From Methylobacterium platani (GTDB lineage: Bacteria > Pseudomonadota > Alphaproteobacteria > Rhizobiales > Beijerinckiaceae): a DNA stretch of 64,000 bases. Within the stretch, counting starts at the first letter, position 1. Each line of letters begins with the position of its first letter. The position numbers were made by a program, and so were the translations under genes. The notes beneath the pieces are model-generated. The model was not told the origin of the DNA and did not search any database. It saw only the letters and a list, made by a program, of their open reading frames with translations. Location: the NCBI RefSeq assembly GCF_001653715.1, contig NZ_LWHQ01000038.1:148145-212144 (forward strand), read 5' to 3'. Shown in pieces: positions 49,197 through 57,081 of this stretch.

Positions 49197-50981
49197 TCAG
49201 AGCGCGAAGACGTAGAGCATCGACCCGGTCTGGATGTTCTTCAGTTCCGGGGTCGAGTCGATGAACCACTTGTCCCAGGCGCCGCCGAGGCCGACCAGGA
49301 TCGCGACGTATTGCTTGCCGTCGACCGTGAAGGTCATCGGAGGGGCGTTGACGCCGCTGCCGGTGCGGAACTCCCACAGCTTGTCGAGGCTCTTGGCGTC
49401 GAGCGCCATCACCCCGCCGCCGGGCTCGCCGGTGAAGACGAGGTCGGGCGTGGCCAGCATGCCGCCGAGCAGCGGGAACTGGGTCTCGTGCTTGCCGGCG
49501 ACCTTGCCGGTCTTCACGTCGATCGCCGTCACGCTGCCGGTGATCCGGAACGGCTGGCTCGGCCCGCCGCCGGTAAAGAACTCGCGGGGTTTCAGGTTGG
49601 CCTGCGTCATCGCCTCGTGGGTGACGCGGTTGCAGCTCTCGATGACCGGGATGTACCAGTATTGCAGGTTCGGGTTGTAGGCAGTCGGCGGCCAGTTCTT
49701 GCCGCCCATGTTGCCCGGGCAGAAATCGGCGTTCTTGTTCTCGGCGCTAGGAGTCGCCGCCGGGTTGTAGCGCTGCACGTCCTTGGTGGGATCGTACTCG
49801 AACGGCTTGCCGGTATCGGGGTTGATACCCTTGGTCCAGGTCACCTTCTTGACGAAGGGCGTCGCCCAGACGAACTGACCGTTGGTGCGATCGACCGCGT
49901 AGGCGTGGCCGTTGCGGTCGGCCTCGATCGCGAGCTTGCGGCCGCCCGCATCGACCAGCAGGTTCTCCGACACGCTGTCATAGTCGTAGGGGTCGTTCGG
50001 CGTGTGCTGGAAGTGCCACTTGATCTTGCCGGTCTGGGCGTCGAGGCCGAGCGTCGAGTCGGTGTAGAGGTTGTCGCCCGGCCGGTAGGCGTTGTCCCAG
50101 TCCGGGCCCGGATTGCCGACGCCCCACACGACCGTGTCGGTGTCGGGATCGTAGGTGCCGGTGACCCAGGTCGAGCCGCCGCCGCTGACGGCCGCGTTGT
50201 TGTCGCCCTTCCAGGTCTCGGAGCCCGGCTCGCCCTTGCCCGGGATGGTGTGGGTGCGCCAGACCTCCTTCTCGGTCTTCAGGTCGGTGGCGGCGATCCA
50301 GCCGCGGATGCCGTACTCGGCGCCGCCGACGCCGGAGATCGCCAGGCCCTTCACGATCAGCGGCGCGCCCGTGATGGTCTCGCCCTTGTCGGGATCGGCG
50401 ACCTGCCGCTGCCAGGCGACCTGGCCGGTCTCCTTGTTGGTGGCGATCAGGCGCCCGTCGAGGGTGTGGCTGACCACGAGGTCGCCCCAGAGCGCGACGC
50501 CGCGGTTGTTGACGCCGCAGCAGGCGACCGCGCCGGCCCATTCCCGGTCGGTCTTCGGGTCCATCTTCCAGACGAGCTTGCCCTCGCCGCCGCGGGTGTC
50601 GATCTTGTAGACCGAGCCCCACCCGTCGGTGACGTACATCATGCCGTTCTCGACGATCGGCGTGCCCTCGAGCCCGCCATGGCTCCAGATGCCGCCGGAC
50701 TCGATGCCGCCGAGCGCCATCGTCCAGGCGACCTTGAGATTCTTGACGTTGCCCGCGTTGATCTGGTTCAGCGTCGAGTAGCGGTGGCCGGCGAAGTTCT
50801 TGTGGTGCTGGATCCAGTTGCCCTCTTCCTTGTCGGCGTTCAGCAGGCGCTCCTGCGTGACGCCGGCATCGGCGGCGAGGCCGGGGGAGGCGGGCAGCCC
50901 TGCGGCCGCGAGGGCGGCGAGCGAGGTCGCGGCGAGGATCCGCCGTCCAAGGATTCGCCGTGCCATGCGTGACGTCGTCAT
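49197..50981 (-). CDS. PQQ-dependent alcohol dehydrogenase, lanthanide (ExaF) type
   Basis: ATG 50981 has GGAGGAG upstream. The 594-residue periplasmic enzyme has a signal peptide and eight propeller blades. The adjacent cysteines over PQQ are Cys154-Cys155 (VACCGVNNRG). The catalytic Asp is in PNDPYDYDSV: Asp333-Tyr334-Asp335, and the second Asp two residues on is the marker of lanthanide-dependent XoxF/ExaF enzymes; calcium MxaF enzymes lack it. The sequence is closer to ethanol dehydrogenase ExaF than to XoxF, as judged by the NDPYDYD context. It oxidises a primary alcohol and passes electrons to the cytochrome c encoded next. The lanthanide reading rests on the Asp pair. Confidence 0.9.
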   Translation of the reverse strand: MTTSRMARRILGRRILAATSLAALAAAGLPASPGLAADAGVTQERLLNADKEEGNWIQHHKNFAGHRYSTLNQINAGNVKNLKVAWTMALGGIESGGIWSHGGLEGTPIVENGMMYVTDGWGSVYKIDTRGGEGKLVWKMDPKTDREWAGAVACCGVNNRGVALWGDLVVSHTLDGRLIATNKETGQVAWQRQVADPDKGETITGAPLIVKGLAISGVGGAEYGIRGWIAATDLKTEKEVWRTHTIPGKGEPGSETWKGDNNAAVSGGGSTWVTGTYDPDTDTVVWGVGNPGPDWDNAYRPGDNLYTDSTLGLDAQTGKIKWHFQHTPNDPYDYDSVSENLLVDAGGRKLAIEADRNGHAYAVDRTNGQFVWATPFVKKVTWTKGINPDTGKPFEYDPTKDVQRYNPAATPSAENKNADFCPGNMGGKNWPPTAYNPNLQYWYIPVIESCNRVTHEAMTQANLKPREFFTGGGPSQPFRITGSVTAIDVKTGKVAGKHETQFPLLGGMLATPDLVFTGEPGGGVMALDAKSLDKLWEFRTGSGVNAPPMTFTVDGKQYVAILVGLGGAWDKWFIDSTPELKNIQTGSMLYVFAL

Positions 50982-51064
50982 GGTGTCTCCTCCGGACGGC
51001 CGTTCATGGCTCTGTCGCCCTGGCGCGGACCGTCTCGCCACCGGGCGTGAAAGAGAATAATTTC

Positions 51065-51571
51065 CTATTTCGCGGCGCGTACGTCCACCGGCACCTCGAT
51101 CGAGCCGGCCTTGCGGAAGCTCGCCGAGCAGGTGAAGCGCTCGCCCGCGACGAGGGGCTGGCGGGTCTGGAGCAGCATCACGTGCATGCCCTCCGGGGTC
51201 AGCGCCGTCTCTCCCGATGCCTTGAGGGCGATGGACTGGACCGGCCGCTTCGACGGCGGACCCTCGCCGCCCTTGTCGACCGCGACCCGCTCGCTGAAAT
51301 TCGCGAACGGGCAGCGGAAGCGCAGCAGCGAATCGGCCTCCGCGGCGCGGTTCAGGATCGTCATGTGCAGCGGGATGTCGGACCCGACCTTCTCGGTGGG
51401 GGCGACGGAGGCGTGCAGCACGTCGATGTCGCCGGCCAGGGCCGGGACACAGCCGAGAAACAAGGCAACGGCCACGCTCAAGACGCGCGGATGGCAGTCA
51501 ACGGAACGTGTCATCAACGGCATGGCGCTGCCGTTGTGGCGTCGACGAGCGGCATGGATGCTGACATCCAT
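51065..51571 (-). CDS. PCu(A)C-like periplasmic protein lacking the first copper ligands
   Basis: ATG 51571 has GAGGGAGGA upstream; later in-frame ATGs lack a ribosome site. The 168-residue protein has a signal region (VLSVAVALFLGCVPALAGD) and a PCu(A)C fold pattern ending in LTPEGMHVMLLQTRQPL and FRKAGSIEVPVDV. The usual first His and Met ligands are not present: the corresponding region is LRFRCPFANFSERVAV. Two Cys (FRC, FTC) may be alternative ligands or a disulphide. It is the first gene before the PQQ dehydrogenase, 83 nt apart, so a metal-handling role for that enzyme is possible. Confidence 0.75.
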   Translation of the reverse strand: MDVSIHAARRRHNGSAMPLMTRSVDCHPRVLSVAVALFLGCVPALAGDIDVLHASVAPTEKVGSDIPLHMTILNRAAEADSLLRFRCPFANFSERVAVDKGGEGPPSKRPVQSIALKASGETALTPEGMHVMLLQTRQPLVAGERFTCSASFRKAGSIEVPVDVRAAK

Positions 51572-51592
51572 TGTCCTCCCTCTCGGATCAGC

Positions 51593-51648
51593 TTCGCCTT
51601 TTGGCGGCGAATTGGAGGTGAGGGTAGCCGGCACCGATGCCCCGTCAA
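51593..51648 (-). promoter_or_regulatory. Promoter and leader hairpin of the alcohol dehydrogenase operon
   Basis: On the minus strand TTGACG (51643-51648) and TACCCT (51621-51626) are separated by 16 bp. A small hairpin (TTCGCC at 51593-51598, GGCGAA at 51606-51611) lies in the leader, and the gene starts at 51571. Regulation by lanthanides cannot be read from the DNA. Confidence 0.5.
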
Positions 51649-51777
51649 GATCCTGAATTAAGGGGCTTCTAAAAAATTGCCCGCGACCGATGCACTCGGG
51701 ACCTGCAAGCCCGCCCCTCCCGCCCGGGCGCCGGCCGCGCTAGCTAGGAGGGTCGAGGATGCGAACGGGAGGATGCG

Positions 51778-52224
51778 ATGGCCGGGAACGATCCGACGGC
51801 GACATCGACGCGCGGTCGTTTCGACGTCGGGGCGATCGCCGCCGCCCTGCCCGATACCGCGACCACGATGCTGGTCGATACCTACCTGACCGACCGGCCG
51901 GCGGCGAGCGCCCGGGTTTTTCGCGTCTACCGCCCGACGCCGGCGCATTACCACGAGGGCTGCGACGAGTACCTCTACGTGCTCTCGGGCCGGGGTACGT
52001 TCTGGATCGGCGACGCCTCCGACGAGGCGGAGTTCGGCCCGGGCCAGCTGCTGTTCTTCGAGCGCGGCGTCGTCCATGCCCTGCCGCGGCTGATCGAGGA
52101 ACCGGTGGTGTTCCTCTCCGTCGATACGCCCCGGCGCGCGCCGACCGACGTGATCTTCGTCGATCCGTCCGCCGGGTCGGCGCAGAGCTTCATGGCCCGC
52201 AACGCGGAGGCCGATCCGGCTTGA
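51778..52224 (+). CDS. Cupin-domain protein
   Basis: The 148-residue soluble protein has a single cupin fold with metal ligands in AHYHEGCDEYLYVLSG (His, His, Glu) and VVHALPRL (His). It is followed 52 nt later by an SDR gene, a common pair in small-molecule metabolism. The substrate is unknown. Confidence 0.8.
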   Translation: MAGNDPTATSTRGRFDVGAIAAALPDTATTMLVDTYLTDRPAASARVFRVYRPTPAHYHEGCDEYLYVLSGRGTFWIGDASDEAEFGPGQLLFFERGVVHALPRLIEEPVVFLSVDTPRRAPTDVIFVDPSAGSAQSFMARNAEADPA

Positions 52225-52276
52225 CCCGCCCGGTCCCTGCCGCGATGCACGGGGTCTAACGACGGGAGGATCCACG

Positions 52277-53062
52277 ATGGCGGGCGAGCACAAGGTCGCG
52301 CTGGTCACTGGCGCGGCGCGGGGCATCGGGCTGGCGGCGGCGCGGCTGTTTCTCGAGGAGGGCTGGCGCGTCGCGCTCCTCGACATCGACGGCGCGGCGC
52401 AGGCCGCGGCAGTGGCAGGGATCGGCCGGCCCGACGACACCCTGGCGCTCACCGCCGATGTCGCCGATCCCGAGGCGGTCGCGACGGCGGTGGCGGCGGT
52501 CGAGGCCCGGTTCGGCCGGCTCGACGCGCTCGTCAACAATGCCGGCACCGCGGTGTTCAAGCCGCTCCTCGACACCAGCCACGCCGAATGGGCCCGGGTG
52601 CTCGCCGTCAACCTGACCGGCCCGTTCCTGTGCGTGCAGGCGGCGGCTCCCGTGATGGCGCGGGGCGGCGGCGGCGCGGTCGTCAACATCACGTCGATCT
52701 CCGGCCAGCGCGCCTCGACGCTCCGGGTCGCCTACGGTACCAGCAAGGCCGCGCTCAAGCACCTGACCAAGCAGCAGGCGGTCGAGCTCGCGCACCTGAA
52801 CATCCGGGTGAACGCTGTGGCGCCGGGCCCGGTCGACACCGCGATGGCCAAGAAGGTCCACAGCCCGGCGATCCGGGCCGATTACCACGACGCCGTTCCG
52901 CTCAACCGCTACGGCCTCGAGCGCGAGGTCGCCGACGCCATCGTCTACCTGTGCGGTCCGCGGGCGAGCTACGTCACCGGCCAGACCCTGGCGGTCGACG
53001 GCGGCTTCGACGCCGCCGGCATCGGCCTGCCGACCCTGCGGCGGGATCTGGCCGAGCGCTGA
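52277..53062 (+). CDS. Short-chain dehydrogenase/reductase
   Basis: The 261-residue protein is a classical SDR: cofactor motif VTGAARGIGLAAARLF, LVNNAGTAVF, catalytic Ser in ITSISGQRA and YGTSKAALK with Tyr and Lys, and the C-terminal VTGQTLAVDGGF. Asp in LLDIDGA after the second strand favours NAD(H). It reduces or oxidises an alcohol/ketone. It forms a pair with the cupin gene and precedes the TonB receptor. Confidence 0.9.
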   Translation: MAGEHKVALVTGAARGIGLAAARLFLEEGWRVALLDIDGAAQAAAVAGIGRPDDTLALTADVADPEAVATAVAAVEARFGRLDALVNNAGTAVFKPLLDTSHAEWARVLAVNLTGPFLCVQAAAPVMARGGGGAVVNITSISGQRASTLRVAYGTSKAALKHLTKQQAVELAHLNIRVNAVAPGPVDTAMAKKVHSPAIRADYHDAVPLNRYGLEREVADAIVYLCGPRASYVTGQTLAVDGGFDAAGIGLPTLRRDLAER

Positions 53063-53074
53063 GCCCTCCGTGTT

Positions 53075-53170
53075 GTAATAACGTTACGCTTGGCGCGCCG
53101 CGTGGCCGGCGCGCCGGCTTCCCTCTTGCCAAGGTGTTCCGCCCCGCGCAATTGCAACGTTATTACGTTG
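53075..53170. promoter_or_regulatory. Pair of palindromic sites before the TonB receptor, candidate Zur operators
   Basis: GTAATAACGTT at 53075-53085 and its complement at 53156-53166 form an inverted pair 70 bp apart. Each lies in a local palindrome: TAACGTTA at 53079-53086 and CAACGT-TATT-ACGTTG at 53155-53170. The second ends 13 nt before the receptor start. AT-rich palindromes of this style are used by Fur-family regulators such as Zur, and the receptor resembles zinc receptor ZnuD. Confidence 0.5.
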
Positions 53171-53183
53171 TTTGAGGGCGATC

Positions 53184-55340
53184 ATGGGCAAGGTGGGATC
53201 GGGGGCGCGGTCGCTCGGGGCGGCGCCGGCTCTGCTGGCGGCGGCCTTCACCGTGGCGGCGCCGGGGGTCCGGGCCGAGGACATCGCCCTCGACACGATC
53301 GACGTCGCCTCGCCGAGCCCGATCGTCGCCCCGGCGACGGGCGGGGGAGCGACGGGACCGTCCGGCGCCTTCCCGGCCGGGGTCCTGCCGGTCGTCACCA
53401 CGACCTTCTCGCCGGTCACGGTGGTGACCCAAGCCGACATCGTCCGCCAGCAGCCCCGCACGCTGGGCGACGCCCTGTTCGACCGGCCCGGTCTCTCCGC
53501 CACCACCTACGCCCCGGGCGCGGCGAGCCGGCCGATCATCCGCGGCCTCGATACGAGCCGGGTGCGGATCCAGGAGAACGGCATCGGCGTCCAGGACGTC
53601 TCGGATCTCGGCGAGGACCACGCCGTGCCGATCAACCCGCTCGTCGCCGAACGGATCGAGGTGATCCGCGGCCCGGCCTCCCTGCGCTACGGCAGCCAGG
53701 CGATCGGCGGCGTGGTCTCGGCGGAGGACAACCGCATCCCGACCCTCGTCCCGCCGGGCGGCATCGCCGGCCGGGTCACCACCGGGTACTCGTCGGTCGA
53801 TAACGGGCGCAACGCCGCCGCGACGGTCGATGCCGCCGGGTCCTCGGTCGCGTTCCACGCCGATGCGTTCAAGACCGCCGCCGACAGCTATTCGACGCCG
53901 CTCGGCATCCAGCGCAACTCGGCCAACGAGTCCCAGGGCGGCGCGGTCGGGATGTCGTACCTGTTCGACCGCGGCTTCGTCGGCCTGTCGTTCAGCCACT
54001 ACGACGCGCTCTACCAGATCCCCGGGGGCGAGGCCGCCGAGAGCCGCACCCGCCTCGACCCGACGCAGGACAAGCTCCAGGCCAAGGGCGAGTACCGCCC
54101 GGTCGAGGGGCCGATCGAGGCGGTCCGGTTCTGGCTCGGCGGCTCGACCTACCGCCACAACGAGATCGGCATCGGCGAGAACGGGATCGACGGGATCCAG
54201 GCCACCTTCAAGAACCGGCAGGCGGAGGGGCGGCTCGAGATCCAGCACGTGCCGGTCGTCACCCCCCTCGGCACGCTCACCGGCGCCCTCGGCCTCCAGG
54301 CCGACCGGCGGCTGATCGGCACCTCGGGCGAGGCCGGCACGCTGCTCGCGCCGACCGATTCGCGCAGCAACGCCGTCTACCTGTTCGAGGAACTGGCGCT
54401 GGAGCGGGGCCTGCGCCTCCAGGCGGCGGGCCGGATCGAGGGCGCCCGCGCCACCGGTACCGCGACGCAGTTCCCGGGCGACTACGTGCCGGTCGACGGC
54501 GAGGACCCGCTCGCTTACGGCCGCCGCCGCCACTTCGCGCCGAAGAGCGCGAGCTTCGGCGTGCTGCAGGACCTGCCGGCCGGCTTCGTCGCCAGCCTCA
54601 CCGGCCAGTACGTCGAGCGCGCGCCGTCCGCCTTCGAGCTCTATTCCCGCGGGCCGCACGACGCGACCGAGACCTTCGAGATCGGCGACCCCAACCTCAA
54701 GAAGGAGAGCGCCCGCACCGTCGAGGCGAGCATCCGCCGCGCCGTCGGCCCGTTCCGGCTCGACGCCACCGGCTACTACACCCGCTATACCGGCTTCATC
54801 TACAAGCGCCTGACCGGCCTGCGCTGCGGCGACGACTTCGCCAGCTGCGGCAGCGGCGACGAGCTCGCCCAGGTCGTCTACTCGCAGCAGAACGCGACCT
54901 TCGCCGGCGCCGAGATCGGCTCGCAGCTCGACCTCCTGCCCGTCGGCAACGGCTTTGCCGGGATCGAGGCGCAGTACGACTTCGTCCGCGCGACCTTCGA
55001 CGACGGCACCTACGTGCCGCGCATCCCGCCGCACCGGGTCGGCGGCGGCGTCTTTCTGCGCGCCGACGGCTGGTTCGCGCGGGTGAACCTGCTCCACGCC
55101 TTCGCCCATACCGAGACCGCGCCGTACGAGACGCGGACCCCGGGCTACGACAACCTCAAGGCCGAGGTCAGCTACACGAAGGCCTTCGATCCGGCGGTGA
55201 CCGGCTGGAGCGAGGTCACCCTCGGCGTCCAGGGCACCAACCTGCTCGACGACGTGATCCGCAACTCGGCCTCGTTCAAGAAGGACGAGATCGCGCTGCC
55301 GGGGCGAAACGTCCGGCTGTTCCTGACGGCGCGGTTCTGA
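53184..55340 (+). CDS. ZnuD-like TonB-dependent outer-membrane receptor
   Basis: ATG 53184 with GAGGG upstream gives a 718-residue protein: a signal region, a TonB-box-like segment, a plug domain (RPIIRGLDTSRVRIQENGIG, VIRGPASLRYGSQAIGGVV) and a 22-strand barrel ending in aromatic Phe (VRLFLTARF). The run RGPHDATETFEIGDPNLKKE and the barrel pattern match ZnuD-type receptors that import zinc. A Cys pair (LRCGDDFASCGSG) sits in an outer loop. It is preceded by candidate Zur sites. No ABC zinc transporter is in the window. Confidence 0.85.
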   Translation: MGKVGSGARSLGAAPALLAAAFTVAAPGVRAEDIALDTIDVASPSPIVAPATGGGATGPSGAFPAGVLPVVTTTFSPVTVVTQADIVRQQPRTLGDALFDRPGLSATTYAPGAASRPIIRGLDTSRVRIQENGIGVQDVSDLGEDHAVPINPLVAERIEVIRGPASLRYGSQAIGGVVSAEDNRIPTLVPPGGIAGRVTTGYSSVDNGRNAAATVDAAGSSVAFHADAFKTAADSYSTPLGIQRNSANESQGGAVGMSYLFDRGFVGLSFSHYDALYQIPGGEAAESRTRLDPTQDKLQAKGEYRPVEGPIEAVRFWLGGSTYRHNEIGIGENGIDGIQATFKNRQAEGRLEIQHVPVVTPLGTLTGALGLQADRRLIGTSGEAGTLLAPTDSRSNAVYLFEELALERGLRLQAAGRIEGARATGTATQFPGDYVPVDGEDPLAYGRRRHFAPKSASFGVLQDLPAGFVASLTGQYVERAPSAFELYSRGPHDATETFEIGDPNLKKESARTVEASIRRAVGPFRLDATGYYTRYTGFIYKRLTGLRCGDDFASCGSGDELAQVVYSQQNATFAGAEIGSQLDLLPVGNGFAGIEAQYDFVRATFDDGTYVPRIPPHRVGGGVFLRADGWFARVNLLHAFAHTETAPYETRTPGYDNLKAEVSYTKAFDPAVTGWSEVTLGVQGTNLLDDVIRNSASFKKDEIALPGRNVRLFLTARF

Positions 55341-55364
55341 GCCTCGCCCACGGAGGAAGGCTTC

Positions 55365-55772
55365 TCAGGTCGGCGCCGGGACCGGCGTCGCCAGGGGCTT
55401 GCCCTTCTGCACCGTGAAGGTGACGAGCAGCCTCGTCGCCGTCGCGCCGTTCTTCAGCATGTGGGGCGTGCCGGGTGCGGTCACCCAGGAGAAGCCCGGC
55501 GTCATCGTCCGCGCCGGCTCGCCCCTGACCCGCAGCTCGCCGGTGCCGTCCAGCGTATAGCCCGCCTCGGTGCCCGGATGGGTGTGCCAGTCGAGGACGA
55601 CGTTCGGCTCGATGTCGACGATCACCTGGAGCGTCTCGTAGCCCTCGGCCGGCCCTTCGGTGCGGCCGGTGACCGTCCGCTTGATTCCGGACGCCGTCTG
55701 CGCCGAGGGGTCGTCGGAGATCAGGCCGATGGCGGCGCAGATCGCGCAGCCGGCGAACATCCGCCTGTTCAA
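55365..55772 (-). CDS. Exported cupin-domain protein
   Basis: The 135-residue protein has an N-terminal signal-like segment with two Cys (MFAGCAICAAIGLIS) and a cupin fold with ligands in DWHTHPGTEAGYTLDG (His, His, Glu) and GTPHMLKNG (His). It should be periplasmic or membrane-linked. It converges with the TonB receptor. Substrate unknown. Confidence 0.75.
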   Translation of the reverse strand: MNRRMFAGCAICAAIGLISDDPSAQTASGIKRTVTGRTEGPAEGYETLQVIVDIEPNVVLDWHTHPGTEAGYTLDGTGELRVRGEPARTMTPGFSWVTAPGTPHMLKNGATATRLLVTFTVQKGKPLATPVPAPT

Positions 55773-55929
55773 CGTGCCTCCCTCCTCGCACGCCTCGCAG
55801 CACCGTCATCACGGCGCGACATCAGTCGCATCCAGTCGGGTCTGCTTCAGCGCGAAGGTTACACGCGGCACATGGGCGGGATCATCTCAATTGATGGGAG
55901 TTCGCCGGGGCCTTAACAGTAAAGCGCCC

Positions 55930-55953
55930 GCGCCCCGCATCGCTGCGGGGCGC
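55930..55953 (-). terminator. 10-bp hairpin after the small secreted protein
   Basis: GCGCCCCGCA at 55930-55939 pairs with 55944-55953 around a 4-nt loop. Reading on the minus strand it follows the stop at 55981 by about 27 nt and is followed, after a few bases, by a T-containing stretch (CTTTACTGTTAA). Confidence 0.55.
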
Positions 55954-55980
55954 AAGGAGGCAATCGGGTGCCGCGGGGCC

Positions 55981-56286
55981 TCACCCCTTCTGGGGCCGCA
56001 GCACGCCGTCGGTGGTCTTCGGGTCCGGTGCGGCCGGCCGGACGGTGCCGGTCGCGTCCGGCTCGCCCGGGCGGACCCGTTCGGGCAGGGTCTCGTGCGC
56101 GGGCGGCATGTTGGGGGCCTGCTCGCGGCTGCGCTGCGGGCTGTCGGCGAGCGGCTTGTCGGCGGCCTGCGCCTGCCGGACCGTGCCGATCGCTCCGTGC
56201 TGGACTTGTGCCTGCTGAACTTGCGCCAGCACCGGCGAGGCGGCCAGGGCGGCGAGCAGGATCAGGCGGCTGGTGCCCCTGGTCAT
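55981..56286 (-). CDS. Small secreted hydrophilic protein (101 aa)
   Basis: GGAGGAG sits 7 nt before ATG 56286. The 101-residue protein has a clear signal peptide (LILLAALAASPVLAQ) and a hydrophilic, Gln/Pro/Arg-rich mature part without cysteine or motif, probably disordered. Function unknown. It lies between a TetR gene and an exported cupin. Confidence 0.65.
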   Translation of the reverse strand: MTRGTSRLILLAALAASPVLAQVQQAQVQHGAIGTVRQAQAADKPLADSPQRSREQAPNMPPAHETLPERVRPGEPDATGTVRPAAPDPKTTDGVLRPQKG

Positions 56287-56360
56287 CGGGCTCTCCTCCG
56301 AAAGTCGGCATGAAGTCTTGGGAGAGTAATCGTCCGGCGCCGGATCGGGTTCCCGCCCGG

Positions 56361-57005
56361 TCAGTGCCGGGCGAGCAGCCCCAGGACCGCATCGCCGACC
56401 ATCCGCTTGTGGCGGGCGCGCAAGCCCGGCGCGTCGAGATCGACGGAGAAGATCGCCCCGAAGGTGTGGCGGTTCGAGACCCGGAAGAAGCAGAGCGCGC
56501 TGATCATCAGGTGCACGTCGAGGGGATCGACGTCGGCCCGGAACAGCCCGTCGGCCTGGCCGCGGGCGATGATGTCGGTGATGGTCTGGATCACCCCGAG
56601 ATTGAGGCCACGGATCGTCTCGGAGCCGGACAAGTGCTCGGCCCGGTGGATGTTCTCGATCGCGACGAGGCGGATGAAGTCCGGATGGGCCTCGTCGTAC
56701 TCGAAGGTGAACTCGACGAGCCGGCGGATCGCCTCGGCCGGGCCGAGGTTCCCGAGGTCCAGGTCGCCCTCGACCTGGCGGATATCGGCGTAGGCCTTCT
56801 CGAGCACAGCGAGATACAGGCCCTCCTTGCTGCCGAAATAGTAGTAGATCATCCGCTTCGAGGTGCGGGTGCGCTCCGCGATGGCGTCGACCCGGGCGCC
56901 GCTGAGCCCGAAGGCGGAGAATTCCTCGGTCGCGACCGCCAGGATGTCGGCCCGGGTCCGCTCGGGATCCTTGGTGCGGGAGGGGCGGGGCGTGACGGCG
57001 TCCAT
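56361..57005 (-). CDS. TetR-family transcriptional regulator
   Basis: The 214-residue protein has an N-terminal HTH (ADILAVATEEFSAFGLSGARVDAIAERTRTSKRMIYYYFGSKE region, residues ~20-60) of the TetR type and a ligand domain with TetR_C-like helices (RRLVEFTFEYDEAHPDFIRL). It follows the pca genes on the same strand behind a strong hairpin, so it may be separately transcribed. It could sense a pathway aromatic, but the IclR regulator is the more likely pca regulator. Confidence 0.88.
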   Translation of the reverse strand: MDAVTPRPSRTKDPERTRADILAVATEEFSAFGLSGARVDAIAERTRTSKRMIYYYFGSKEGLYLAVLEKAYADIRQVEGDLDLGNLGPAEAIRRLVEFTFEYDEAHPDFIRLVAIENIHRAEHLSGSETIRGLNLGVIQTITDIIARGQADGLFRADVDPLDVHLMISALCFFRVSNRHTFGAIFSVDLDAPGLRARHKRMVGDAVLGLLARH

Positions 57006-57031
57006 GGTCTAACGGTTCGACGGGCAGGGCA

Positions 57032-57068
57032 GGGCGGCCGGGATGGTGCTCTACCATCCCGGCCGCCC
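57032..57068 (-). terminator. 16-bp perfect hairpin after pcaL
   Basis: GGGCGGCCGGGATGGT at 57032-57047 pairs perfectly with 57053-57068 around a 5-nt loop, 14 nt after the pcaL stop on the minus strand. No T run follows. A shared 13-mer (CTACCATCCCGGC) recurs in a shorter hairpin at about 62269-62287, between IclR and pcaH. Confidence 0.6.
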
Positions 57069-57081
57069 CGGCGCATCGGCT

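Noticed and set aside
53163..55109. 648-aa open frame on the minus strand
   Set aside because: Antisense to the TonB-dependent receptor, which has a full plug and barrel pattern.
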